Shown: positions 7,020-12,665 of the stretch, piece after piece
Numbering within the stretch: position 1 is the first letter of the stretch
Layout of the letters: every line of letters starts with the position of its first letter
Source: a virus
IMG/VR virus record: IMGVR_UViG_3300034196_000042
Span: 1 to 23,710 of that record
Direction: 5' to 3' (one strand)
DNA length: 23,710 nucleotides
Notes under the pieces: generated by a model
What the model was told of the DNA's origin: nothing
The model's input: only the letters and a program-made list of their open reading frames with translations
Databases searched by the model: none
Made by a program: the position numbers and the translations under genes

Positions 7020-7357
7020 GCTGCATCTCCTTCAGCTTCCGGATACCAGACAAAGCCATCTTCGGCCTGGCGGATGACCTTGCCGCACTTCAGTGCGAGG
7101 TTGAATTCGGCGGCGGCGCCCTGTGAGTTGATCCAGTTCGGCAGCATGATCACCTCATCGGCCATCATCACCATGGGGCAGCAGAGCTGCATGTATTCGT
7201 GCTGGGTGAGGCCGTCCGGCAGGGTTGCCGGGTTGAGTACGATGTGGCCTTTTTGCTGCTGGTGGTGCGCTTCTGCGTGGAAGGCAGGGCGGTTGCAGTC
7301 AGCGATACCGGACATGGGTCCGGCTATGTAGATGCGTTTGCGGCGTTGGTTCGACAT
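7016..7357 (-). CDS. DUF4406 protein (nucleoside 2-deoxyribosyltransferase-like)
   Basis: A 113-aa protein with RIYIAGPMSGIADCNRPAFH at the N-terminus, NPATLPDGLTQHEYMQLCCP in the middle and MLPNWINSQGAAAEFNLALK near the end. The IAGPMSG glycine-rich start, the 'W-NS-GA--E---A' motif with its conserved Glu and overall size fit DUF4406, a relative of nucleoside 2-deoxyribosyltransferases, which exchange bases on deoxynucleosides. Enzyme activity is not proven for this branch. It is the first gene of the left operon. Its ATG at 7355-7357 has only a weak GGGA ribosome site and lies about 25 bases downstream of the predicted promoter start point. Confidence 0.85.
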   Translation of the reverse strand: MSNQRRKRIYIAGPMSGIADCNRPAFHAEAHHQQQKGHIVLNPATLPDGLTQHEYMQLCCPMVMMADEVIMLPNWINSQGAAAEFNLALKCGKVIRQAEDGFVWYPEAEGDAA

Positions 7358-7389
7358 GGTTCATCCCGTTTACTGGTGTATCTGGGATT

Positions 7390-7409
7390 AAGTTAAGCCA
7401 CCCAAACTA
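7390..7409. promoter_or_regulatory. Operator-like site OL-a
   Basis: AAGTTAAGCCACCCAAACTA fits the pattern NAGTT-N10-AACYN. It overlaps the -10 box and adjoining spacer of the leftward promoter, where a bound repressor would block RNA polymerase. Its leading AAGTTAAGC is the exact reverse complement of the end of OL-b. Confidence 0.55.
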
Positions 7410-7418
7410 AAAAGTAAA
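7390..7418 (-). promoter_or_regulatory. Predicted early-left (PL-like) promoter
   Basis: On the minus strand a TTTACT (-35, plus coordinates 7413-7418) is followed after exactly 17 bases by TAACTT (-10, 7390-7395). The predicted transcript starts near 7383 and enters the DUF4406 gene at 7357. The -10 box is embedded in GCTTAACTT; the rightward promoter of cro has GCTTAACCT at the same position with the same 17-base spacer. Repressor-like sites overlap and flank it. The call is from pattern only. Confidence 0.6.
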
Positions 7419-7423
7419 GCCTT

Positions 7424-7443
7424 AAGTTGTGATTGCTTAACTT
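7424..7443. promoter_or_regulatory. Operator-like site OL-b
   Basis: AAGTTGTGATTGCTTAACTT is a gapped palindrome with AAGTT/AACTT arms. It matches the cro-proximal site (10537-10556) at 16 of 20 positions and lies just upstream of the -35 box of the leftward promoter. Its centre is 34 bases from that of OL-a. Confidence 0.6.
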
Positions 7444-7451
7444 CATGAGTG

Positions 7452-7478
7452 TAAAAAAGCCCACCGTGCTGGTGGGCT
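7452..7478 (-). terminator. Rho-independent terminator for the lysogeny (minus-strand) transcript
   Basis: Read on the minus strand, GCCCACC, loop AGCAC, GGTGGGC (plus coordinates 7459-7477) forms a perfect 7-bp GC-rich stem followed by six T (7453-7458). It faces leftward, after the stop of the DUF4041/GIY-YIG gene at 7538 and before the early-left promoter, so it separates the lysogenic transcript from the lytic left operon. Confidence 0.88.
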
Positions 7479-7537
7479 ATTCTGAGCTCTTGGTAAAGCG
7501 TGTGGCTACGCAAAAATAATTCGGTAGGTGGTCAAAG

Positions 7538-9130
7538 CTAAGCTTCCGCCATCACCATGACTGATGCTTGTTGCTTTTTAGCTACACTTTGCGTCTCGCG
7601 GTATTCTGCCGCCTCTGCCTTCATGGTCCAGTGAATCTCGTTCAGGCCACGCTCCTCAACAGCTTGTCGAATGTCAGTCAGGGGCAGGCGGAAGAACTCC
7701 TTGCGTGGGTTTACCTTGTTAACCGAGTTTTGCTCGAAGGTGCGGTGCAACTCCTTTTCCAGCGATGGAGCGTCATCACTGTAGATCATGGCGTGTACAT
7801 CAAAATCAAACGGCACTGAAGCATCACTTAACTCCTTTACTCGATCCAGTGGCTCCAGACGTCTGGTCATACCTACCTTGAATATATTCTCCCCAAAACT
7901 GCCGATGTTGCTGATTACATAGACGTGCCCGCGCCTGGTCTGTTGCGCCATGGAAATAGCGCGCTGCCCTCTAGCTTCAGCTTCCAGCAGCTTAGCTTCA
8001 AGTTCAGCAAGTTGAGCCTCAAACTGTTGCCGCTGTTCGTCGTTGGCTGTGCTGAGCTCTTGTCTGGCCTTCTCTAAGGCCTCTTGCAGTATCCGCTCTT
8101 CCTTCTCCACCTCTTTGATTGCCCTGTCTATTTCCCTTTGGGCTCGGTCTTCCTCCCTAATTTGCTCGCGGATCTGCCGCTGCTCCTCGCGCTCTTTAAG
8201 TTGTATTTCGTGGGTGGCAACTGCCCACTTAAGTTCATCCAGTCTGGCGTCGAGGTATTCTTGGTTTATTCTGGCGTTGCGAAATGAGGTTCCGTTATGA
8301 TTAACCAATGCAAAAGCATCAATTATTTCTTGCTTTATCTTGCCGTAATTATCGTGTTTTACCTTGGCAAGTGCTGAGTCAGTTTTTCCGTTGAATGCAT
8401 CTACAACTAAATGTATCGCATACCTCTTGCGATACGGCTCAACATAATCGCAATCACCAGCAAGCCTATTCTTAACTAATGTACGTATACGATTGCGTGC
8501 CGCTTTTAGTTGTTCGCCAGCCTCTGTGTAACTGTACTCCTGAGCCAGATCATCCAACACCGCATGATTGGGGATTATATATTCATCCTCATATCCCTTT
8601 ATGGTATTTCGCATTGCTCTAATCATTGAATCATAAAGGTCGGCGTTGCTTTTCGCTTCTAGGGCTGAGCCGGCTATCTCCTCAGCTTGCTTTTTCGCGT
8701 AGTCAGTGATTCTGATTGCTTCAGCTCTACTGTCCCGCTCGATTTGCTCAGCTTTGTCCTTGGATGTTCTCAGCAGAGATCTAGCCTCTGCTCGTAACGA
8801 ATTCGCTTCATCACGAATTCTATTAGCCTCAACCTCAGCACGCTTTGCAGCTTCCGCCATTTCACGGTCAGCCAGATCCCTAGCTAGATCAGCCTCCAGC
8901 AAGAGCAAGCGAGCCCGTTCCTCTGCTGTTGCCAATAAGTCATTAATATGTGACTCCATATCGGTTATTGGCTTGTATTTTCTATCAAGTTGTTCTTTAG
9001 CTTCTATCTCTTTAGCTAAAGCTTCCTGCAATAGTTGCAGATCTCGCGCTATTTTATTTTTTTTCCTATTCAATAGGAACGCAATTACATAAGGAGCAAA
9101 AAAAACTAACAGCGCAATAAAAACTTCCAT
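7538..9130 (-). CDS. Membrane-anchored DUF4041 / GIY-YIG (T5orf172) nuclease, putative phage-defence protein
   Basis: A 530-aa protein. Residues 2-20 are one membrane-spanning segment, followed by NRKKNK, which suggests a cytoplasmic body. Residues 25-165 are long coiled coil. Residues about 165-305 (SNADLYDSMIRAMRNTIKGY, then a YEDEYIIP stretch) fit DUF4041. Residues 305-395 are a highly charged helix, and 400-490 a T5orf172/GIY-YIG domain: HVYVISN, FKVGMTRR (417-424), a probable catalytic Glu in SLEKELH (E458) and RKEFFRLP. This architecture resembles SNIPE, a membrane-bound nuclease reported to cut incoming phage DNA; I recall that and have not checked it. It has its own terminator, is AT-richer than its neighbours and lies on the lysogeny side, so lysogenic expression is likely. 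AGAGG lies six bases before the ATG. Confidence 0.88.
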   Translation of the reverse strand: MEVFIALLVFFAPYVIAFLLNRKKNKIARDLQLLQEALAKEIEAKEQLDRKYKPITDMESHINDLLATAEERARLLLLEADLARDLADREMAEAAKRAEVEANRIRDEANSLRAEARSLLRTSKDKAEQIERDSRAEAIRITDYAKKQAEEIAGSALEAKSNADLYDSMIRAMRNTIKGYEDEYIIPNHAVLDDLAQEYSYTEAGEQLKAARNRIRTLVKNRLAGDCDYVEPYRKRYAIHLVVDAFNGKTDSALAKVKHDNYGKIKQEIIDAFALVNHNGTSFRNARINQEYLDARLDELKWAVATHEIQLKEREEQRQIREQIREEDRAQREIDRAIKEVEKEERILQEALEKARQELSTANDEQRQQFEAQLAELEAKLLEAEARGQRAISMAQQTRRGHVYVISNIGSFGENIFKVGMTRRLEPLDRVKELSDASVPFDFDVHAMIYSDDAPSLEKELHRTFEQNSVNKVNPRKEFFRLPLTDIRQAVEERGLNEIHWTMKAEAAEYRETQSVAKKQQASVMVMAEA

Positions 9131-9171
9131 TATTTACCTCTCTCAATATATCCCATTTCTCTATTCCTTTT

Positions 9172-9600
9172 TTATTTTAAGGCGTTGATGCCTATGGTTG
9201 CCCCTACACTGAATACTTGCGATACCAGTGTGCTGATGATCTCAACCCCGCCTTGTTTTACTGCATCCTTGATCCGTTCGCCGAGCGGGGTGGTCAGGCT
9301 ATCCGGTATCACCTTGAGGGTTTCAAGGCCCTTGGCGGTGAGGACTGCTTTAGCTAATCCGGATTTTGGGTGAACCGTTGCTCTGATGTAGCCGCTTTCG
9401 ACCAGCCAATCCAATGACGCCATCACCAGCGCCGCCTGCGGGGTTAATTCAGTGCCGGTAAATCCATCAACTTCAAAAACCAGCCCTTCACCTGTATATT
9501 TGACCAGTGGTAAGGTGATAGGGAGCGGGAATGCCTCGTAGAGCAAGGCAAAGGTTTGCCCGACGATTGCATCAAATTGTTCAATATTGGAGGTTGTCAT
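9172..9600 (-). CDS. Hypothetical phage protein, 142 aa, lysogeny region
   Basis: Not recognised beyond a sense of being a recurrent phage hypothetical. It starts MTTSNIEQFDAIVGQTFALL; residues about 60-115 (LTPQAALVMASLDWLVESGY then LAKAVLTAKGLETL) have the helix-turn-helix-strand look of a winged helix, though no clear HTH signature is present. The C-terminus (LGERIKDAVKQGGVEIISTLVSQVFSVGATIGINAL) is an amphipathic to hydrophobic stretch that could touch a membrane. The frame stays open upstream, but AGGGGA just before the ATG at 9598-9600 supports this start. That ATG overlaps a divergent ATG on the other strand. It lies between the repressor and the DUF4041/GIY-YIG gene, 41 bases from the latter, and may work with it. 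Confidence 0.75.
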   Translation of the reverse strand: MTTSNIEQFDAIVGQTFALLYEAFPLPITLPLVKYTGEGLVFEVDGFTGTELTPQAALVMASLDWLVESGYIRATVHPKSGLAKAVLTAKGLETLKVIPDSLTTPLGERIKDAVKQGGVEIISTLVSQVFSVGATIGINALK

Positions 9601-9844
9601 GCCATCCCCTGAATTTATGAAAAATGAAGAAAAAGCGGCGTTGGTGGAGGAGTTTAAAAGCGTGATTAGACGCCAAGGGGCGCAAACGATGGACTTTATC
9701 AGGGCGAGGGCGTACTGGGAGACCAAGCTGCCGACTGTGCCGGCAGAGATATTGGCCTCCGCACTGGCTGAGGCCCTGAGCTATGCAATACCCGGTGTTA
9801 TTACCGATGAGGTTCGGCGCATCCATCGCGATCTGCTCCGTTAG
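9599..9844 (+). CDS. Possible small gene on the opposite strand of the lysogeny transcript, 81 aa
   Basis: The frame encodes MPSPEFMKNEEKAALVEEFK and ends with TDEVRRIHRDLLR. It is mostly helical, charged and Ala-rich, with protein-like composition, and I do not recognise it. GGAGG stands six bases before the ATG at 9599. This ATG overlaps, in opposite sense, the ATG of the 142-aa gene, and the stop overlaps the 3' end of the repressor gene by three bases, so it fills exactly the gap between two minus-strand genes. That fit, the ribosome site and the absence of a better minus-strand frame argue for a real gene. Against it: it is short and antisense to a repressor transcript. Confidence 0.55.
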   Translation: MPSPEFMKNEEKAALVEEFKSVIRRQGAQTMDFIRARAYWETKLPTVPAEILASALAEALSYAIPGVITDEVRRIHRDLLR

Positions 9845-10491
9845 CGGCGACGTCTGCGGCGGCGGTGTTCCACCATGGTGCCGATGATTTGAATGGGCTG
9901 GCGATCTGATCGCATGGTGGCGTAGTCGTCATTGAGCGGGGCCAGCTCGAAGATCTCTTTGCCGTCTTCGCTGTAGCCGCGGGGGCGGTACTTCTTGAAG
10001 GTGGCTTCTTCTTCGCCGTTCTTGGCAACTACGAAGTCCCCTGGGTGTAGCGGTTCATCCGGATCGATCAGCACCAGATCGCCCTCGGTGAATTCCGGCT
10101 CCATGGAGTTACCCCGGATCACGATGGCAAAGGCGCGGTCACCCAGATCGAGATCGGTGCTGATGTAGAGCATGTTGCCGTCGCACTCGCGGATCTCGTT
10201 GGGCTCTGTCCATACCCCGGCCTGCACATAGCTGATCACCGGGATACGGTGAGTGTCTGGTAATGCTATCTCCATATTCTGACCAGAAGGGTCACCCTTT
10301 CCATCCATTAACCAAAACACAGAGACAGAGAGCGCCTTCGCCAGCTCGGAAAGGTTCTTGGCGTCAGGGGTGTATACCCCATTCTCCCACTGTGAAATGG
10401 ATGCCTTGTTTGCGCCTATTTTGTCGCCGAGTTGCTGCTGGGTCATTTTCAGGCGCGACCTAGACAGCTTGATGCGTTCTCCGATGTTCAT
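9841..10491 (-). CDS. cI: CI/LexA-type prophage repressor with self-cleavage domain
   Basis: A 216-aa repressor. Residues 4-62 are an XRE-type HTH (RIKLSRSRLKMTQQQLGDKI, then ASISQWENGVYTP). Residues 83-207 are an S24 peptidase domain: cleavage pair A91-G92 in SYVQAGVW, catalytic S129 in RGNSMEP and the catalytic Lys in EATFKKY (K166 or K167). DNA damage and RecA should trigger self-cleavage and induction. The C-terminus EHRRRRRRR is unusually basic. The gene is divergent from cro, its start codon adjoins an operator-like site, and it should bind the five sites listed here to hold both early promoters off. Downstream on the same strand lie the 142-aa gene and the DUF4041/GIY-YIG gene. Confidence 0.95.
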   Translation of the reverse strand: MNIGERIKLSRSRLKMTQQQLGDKIGANKASISQWENGVYTPDAKNLSELAKALSVSVFWLMDGKGDPSGQNMEIALPDTHRIPVISYVQAGVWTEPNEIRECDGNMLYISTDLDLGDRAFAIVIRGNSMEPEFTEGDLVLIDPDEPLHPGDFVVAKNGEEEATFKKYRPRGYSEDGKEIFELAPLNDDYATMRSDRQPIQIIGTMVEHRRRRRRR

Positions 10492-10510
10492 AGTTAAGTA
10501 ATTTAAACCT
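10491..10510. promoter_or_regulatory. Operator-like site OR-a (repressor-gene side)
   Basis: TAGTTAAGTAATTTAAACCT fits NAGTT-N10-AACYN. It begins at the last base of the repressor's start codon, where binding would stop repressor transcription, as lambda OR3 does. Its centre is 24 bases from OR-b. Confidence 0.55.
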
Positions 10511-10514
10511 TTTG

Positions 10515-10534
10515 GCGTTAATTGTGCTTGACCG
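10515..10534. promoter_or_regulatory. Operator-like site OR-b (central, degenerate)
   Basis: GCGTTAATTGTGCTTGACCG matches the cro-proximal site at 12 of 20 positions and keeps GTT and ACC in the arms. It covers the -35 box of the cro promoter. On sequence alone it would be weak; its even spacing (24 and 22 bases to the neighbours) is the main support. Confidence 0.35.
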
Positions 10535-10556
10535 GAGAGTTGCGCTTGCTTAACCT
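10528..10556 (+). promoter_or_regulatory. Predicted early-right (PR-like) promoter for cro
   Basis: TTGACC (-35, 10528-10533), a 17-base spacer and TAACCT (-10, 10551-10556). Transcription would start near 10563, giving a leader of about 16 bases before the cro ATG, which carries AGGAGG at 10569-10574. Operator-like sites overlap both boxes. Confidence 0.65.
10537..10556. promoter_or_regulatory. Operator-like site OR-c (cro side)
   Basis: GAGTTGCGCTTGCTTAACCT fits NAGTT-N10-AACYN and matches OL-b at 16 of 20 positions. It covers the -10 box and half the spacer of the cro promoter, so binding by the repressor would shut that promoter. Confidence 0.6.
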
Positions 10557-10578
10557 TTCCTCATCGACAGGAGGGGCT

Positions 10579-10755
10579 ATGAAGAAACTAGACGTTATCG
10601 CCTACTTTGGCGGGGTAACAAAGACCGCAAAAGCACTCGGCATAAGCAAGTCGGCAGTGTCGCTGTGGGGTGAAGAAATCCCTTACGGTCGCGCTTGTCA
10701 GATCCAGCTCCTCACCAAGGGGAAGCTGAAAACTGAGCAGGTACGGCCATCATGA
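10579..10755 (+). CDS. cro: Cro-type repressor, 58 aa
   Basis: The product begins MKKLDVIAYFGGVTKTAKAL and continues GISKSAVSLWGEEIPYGRAC. The pattern 'DVI-YFGG--K-AKALGISK-AVS-W-E-IP--RA---' is that of P22-type Cro proteins, small HTH repressors that favour lytic growth by shutting the repressor gene. The recognition helix is around SKSAVSLWG. AGGAGG lies four bases before the ATG at 10579. It is the first gene of the rightward early transcript and overlaps the CII-type gene by ATGA. It should compete with the CI-like repressor for the same operators. Confidence 0.9.
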   Translation: MKKLDVIAYFGGVTKTAKALGISKSAVSLWGEEIPYGRACQIQLLTKGKLKTEQVRPS

Positions 10756-11273
10756 CAGAAGCCAAAAAAACAACCACGAGAGTCAAGCGGGATCACTCCC
10801 ACGCATCTGACCCTATTGACGCCGCTTATCAGTTGAGCCGCAGCTACAACGTCACCGAGCTGGCAAGACTGATGGGCAACAAGCGCCCGACCACCCTGAA
10901 CAACAAGTTCAATCCGCAGTGTGAAGACCACCACTTGTATCTGTCTGAGGCGATCGCCGTTACCGAGCTGACCGGTGACAACGCCATTCTGCAAGCCTGG
11001 GCGCTGTCTCGTGGTCATGTGCTGGTGGCCCTGCCGGATACCACCGTGAGCGAGGAAGAGCTGGCCGACCAGGTGATGACGGTCACCTCTGTGGTGGGGG
11101 CGGTGTTCGGTGAGCTGCATTTGGCGCGTCAGGACGGGGTGATTGACCCGATCGAGCGTCAGGCGATTACGGCGGCGGTGCATCGCGCTATCAGGGAGCT
11201 GTTGAGTCTGGATGAGTCGGTGGCAAGTCAGGTTCGCCCGTTGCCAGTGGCAGCGAAGGGAGTAGCGAAGTGA
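10752..11273 (+). CDS. cII: Phage regulatory protein CII, CP76 family
   Basis: A 173-aa protein. After a basic start (MTEAKKTTTRVKRDHSHASD), residues 20-90 read PIDAAYQLSRSYNVTELARL, then KRPTTLNNKFNPQCEDHHLYLSEAIAVTELTGD, which is the layout of the CP76/CII regulator family. The long C-terminus (about 95-160, VSEEELADQVMTVTSVVGAVFG then GVIDPIERQAITAAVHRAIRELL) is helical and likely holds oligomers together. In related phages these proteins govern the lysis/lysogeny choice or replication timing. The position right after cro, with ATGA coupling, agrees. It is not a sequence homologue of lambda CII; the name follows convention. Confidence 0.85.
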   Translation: MTEAKKTTTRVKRDHSHASDPIDAAYQLSRSYNVTELARLMGNKRPTTLNNKFNPQCEDHHLYLSEAIAVTELTGDNAILQAWALSRGHVLVALPDTTVSEEELADQVMTVTSVVGAVFGELHLARQDGVIDPIERQAITAAVHRAIRELLSLDESVASQVRPLPVAAKGVAK

Positions 11274-11350
11274 TGAATGGAGCGCAAAAAGAGTGGGCCC
11301 GCGCTGCTGTAACAGCCGGACCCGAGGTCAGTTTTCGAGGAGAAAACAAC

Positions 11351-11581
11351 ATGAATAAGCGTACCGAAGCGGGGGCAAAAGTGCAAGGCAAGCGCCGAAG
11401 CGTGATCCCGGCGACATTCCCGAAGCTGGTGGCCAGCCTGAGCGGCACCTTTCTGGTGTACAGCGGCATGCGTTTGCCTATCACCACTGAGCAAGCTATC
11501 TGCCATGTCATTTGGCTGCAGCAGCACCTGCGTGACGCCGCCATGGCTGAGCAGATGGGGCAGGGGGTGGCCCATGGGTAA
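11351..11581 (+). CDS. Hypothetical phage protein, 76 aa
   Basis: The product begins MNKRTEAGAKVQGKRRSVIP and ends MAEQMGQGVAHG. The first 25 residues are strongly basic; the middle (FPKLVASLSGTFLVYSGMRLP) is mildly hydrophobic. I do not recognise the family. The frame is open from a GTG at 11270 that overlaps the CII stop, but GAGGAG (from 11337) is well placed for the ATG at 11351, so I chose that. It overlaps the O-like gene's ATG by eight bases. The 77 bases between the CII-type stop and this start hold no gene I can support. Confidence 0.65.
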   Translation: MNKRTEAGAKVQGKRRSVIPATFPKLVASLSGTFLVYSGMRLPITTEQAICHVIWLQQHLRDAAMAEQMGQGVAHG

Positions 11582-12665
11582 CGTCGTTCGCCTGGCCACA
11601 ACCAGCGCACCCACCACACAGCGAGGCTGCAACGTGAACGAGAACCGCCGCAGCGGGTTTGTGCTGCTGTACAAGAGCGTCAAGGATACCCCGTTTTATC
11701 GGGATCCCATGCGCAAGGCCATGTGGCTGCACCTGCTGCTCGAGGTGACCCATGAGCGCACGGAGTCGGTATTCAACGGCAACCGTGTGGCACTGAGCCG
11801 GGGCCAGCTGGTTGGCTCTGCCCGCTCACTGGGTGAAGCCTGCGGTGTTTCTGAGGATAGCGCCCGCCGGTCACTGGATGCCTTCGAGCGTGAGGGGATG
11901 ATCACCCGCACCAGCAAGGTGGGCACCAAGGGTTACACACTGATAACGGTTATCAATTACGACCAGTACCAGCGCGGAATTTCAGAACATGATGGCGCGG
12001 AGTTTGGCGCGGAGTTCAAAGCCGCACCAGATATGGGGTTACAGGGGGTGTCGCAATCTGATTGTGCGGAGTTAGGCGCGGAGTTTCACGCCGAAGATCT
12101 AAACAATATAAACAATCAAACAAGTAATGATCTTAAAGACTTTTCGTCGCAACTCGCTGACGCGAATTTCGACCAGCAGAGTGAGCAGGGCACTGGCGAT
12201 GAGCTGGTCGCCGCTGAACCCGTCACCACAGGGCCGGCATCCCCCCGGCAGAAGACCCGCACCATTCCTGGCGCCGCCGTCCAGACCCCGAACGGCAAAG
12301 CGTGGGGAACCGATGAAGACCTGAAAACCGCTCAGTGGATGTTCAAGCGGGTGCTGAAACTCAACCCGACCGCGCAGGAGCCCAACTGGCCGCAGTGGGC
12401 CAACGTGGTGCGCCTGATGCGCGAGCTGGACAAGCGCACCCACCGGGAGTTCTGCGAGCTGTACGACTGGGTGAGCCGGGATCCGTTCTGGTGTGCCAAC
12501 GTGCTCTCCCCGCAGAAGCTGCGCGAGAAGTGGGATCAGTTGGTCACCAAGCGCAGCGTGCCCGCCGCCAAGCCGGTACACCTCTCCAACCTGATGCAGG
12601 CCCAGAAGCAGGCGCAAGCCCTGCGCGAACAGGGGGTGACCTATGACCGCAACACTCCCCTGTAA
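11574..12665 (+). CDS. Replication initiation protein, lambda O-like, with origin inside
   Basis: A 363-aa protein. Residues about 25-130 (FVLLYKSVKDTPFYRDPMRK, then ALSRGQLVGSARSLGEACGV and a SEDSARRSLDAFEREGMITR helix) form a winged-helix DNA-binding domain of the phage replisome-organiser type. The middle is low-complexity and is encoded by the iterons (GAEFGAEF, CAELGAEF). The C-terminal 110 residues (EDLKTAQWMFKRVLKLNPTA, then LRDK-like WDQL end) probably contact the helicase loader. It should bind its own iterons and open the AT-rich DNA beside them. I start at the ATG at 11574; a GTG at 11634 with GAGG upstream is an alternative that begins NENRRSGFVLL. Coupled to the P-like gene. Confidence 0.85.
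   Translation: MGNVVRLATTSAPTTQRGCNVNENRRSGFVLLYKSVKDTPFYRDPMRKAMWLHLLLEVTHERTESVFNGNRVALSRGQLVGSARSLGEACGVSEDSARRSLDAFEREGMITRTSKVGTKGYTLITVINYDQYQRGISEHDGAEFGAEFKAAPDMGLQGVSQSDCAELGAEFHAEDLNNINNQTSNDLKDFSSQLADANFDQQSEQGTGDELVAAEPVTTGPASPRQKTRTIPGAAVQTPNGKAWGTDEDLKTAQWMFKRVLKLNPTAQEPNWPQWANVVRLMRELDKRTHREFCELYDWVSRDPFWCANVLSPQKLREKWDQLVTKRSVPAAKPVHLSNLMQAQKQAQALREQGVTYDRNTPL
11972..12146. other. Predicted replication origin: iterons plus AT-rich unwinding region, inside the O-like gene
   Basis: A 12-bp unit GGCGCGGAGTTT occurs as two tandem pairs: 11994-12005 with 12006-12017, and 12063-12074 (TGTGCGGAGTTA) with 12075-12086. A degenerate unit GCGCGGAATTTC lies at 11972-11983. About ten bases after the last unit comes a markedly AT-rich run (12097-12146). 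Iterons followed by an AT-rich stretch inside the initiator gene is the layout of lambda ori. Confidence 0.75.

Noticed and set aside
9581-9826. 81-codon minus-strand frame between the repressor and the 142-aa gene
   Set aside because: Composition is unlike a folded protein, it overlaps the 142-aa start, and the plus-strand frame in the same place has a better ribosome site and composition.
10491-10530. A defined promoter for the repressor gene (PRM-like)
   Set aside because: Candidate -10 and -35 boxes on the minus strand are AT-rich but none has acceptable spacing, so I list no feature.
11290-11332. Inverted repeat (GGGCCC...GGACCC with GCTG/CAGC inside) between cII and the 76-aa gene
   Set aside because: The arms pair imperfectly and no T-run follows, so I did not call a terminator or attenuator, though a regulatory hairpin is possible.
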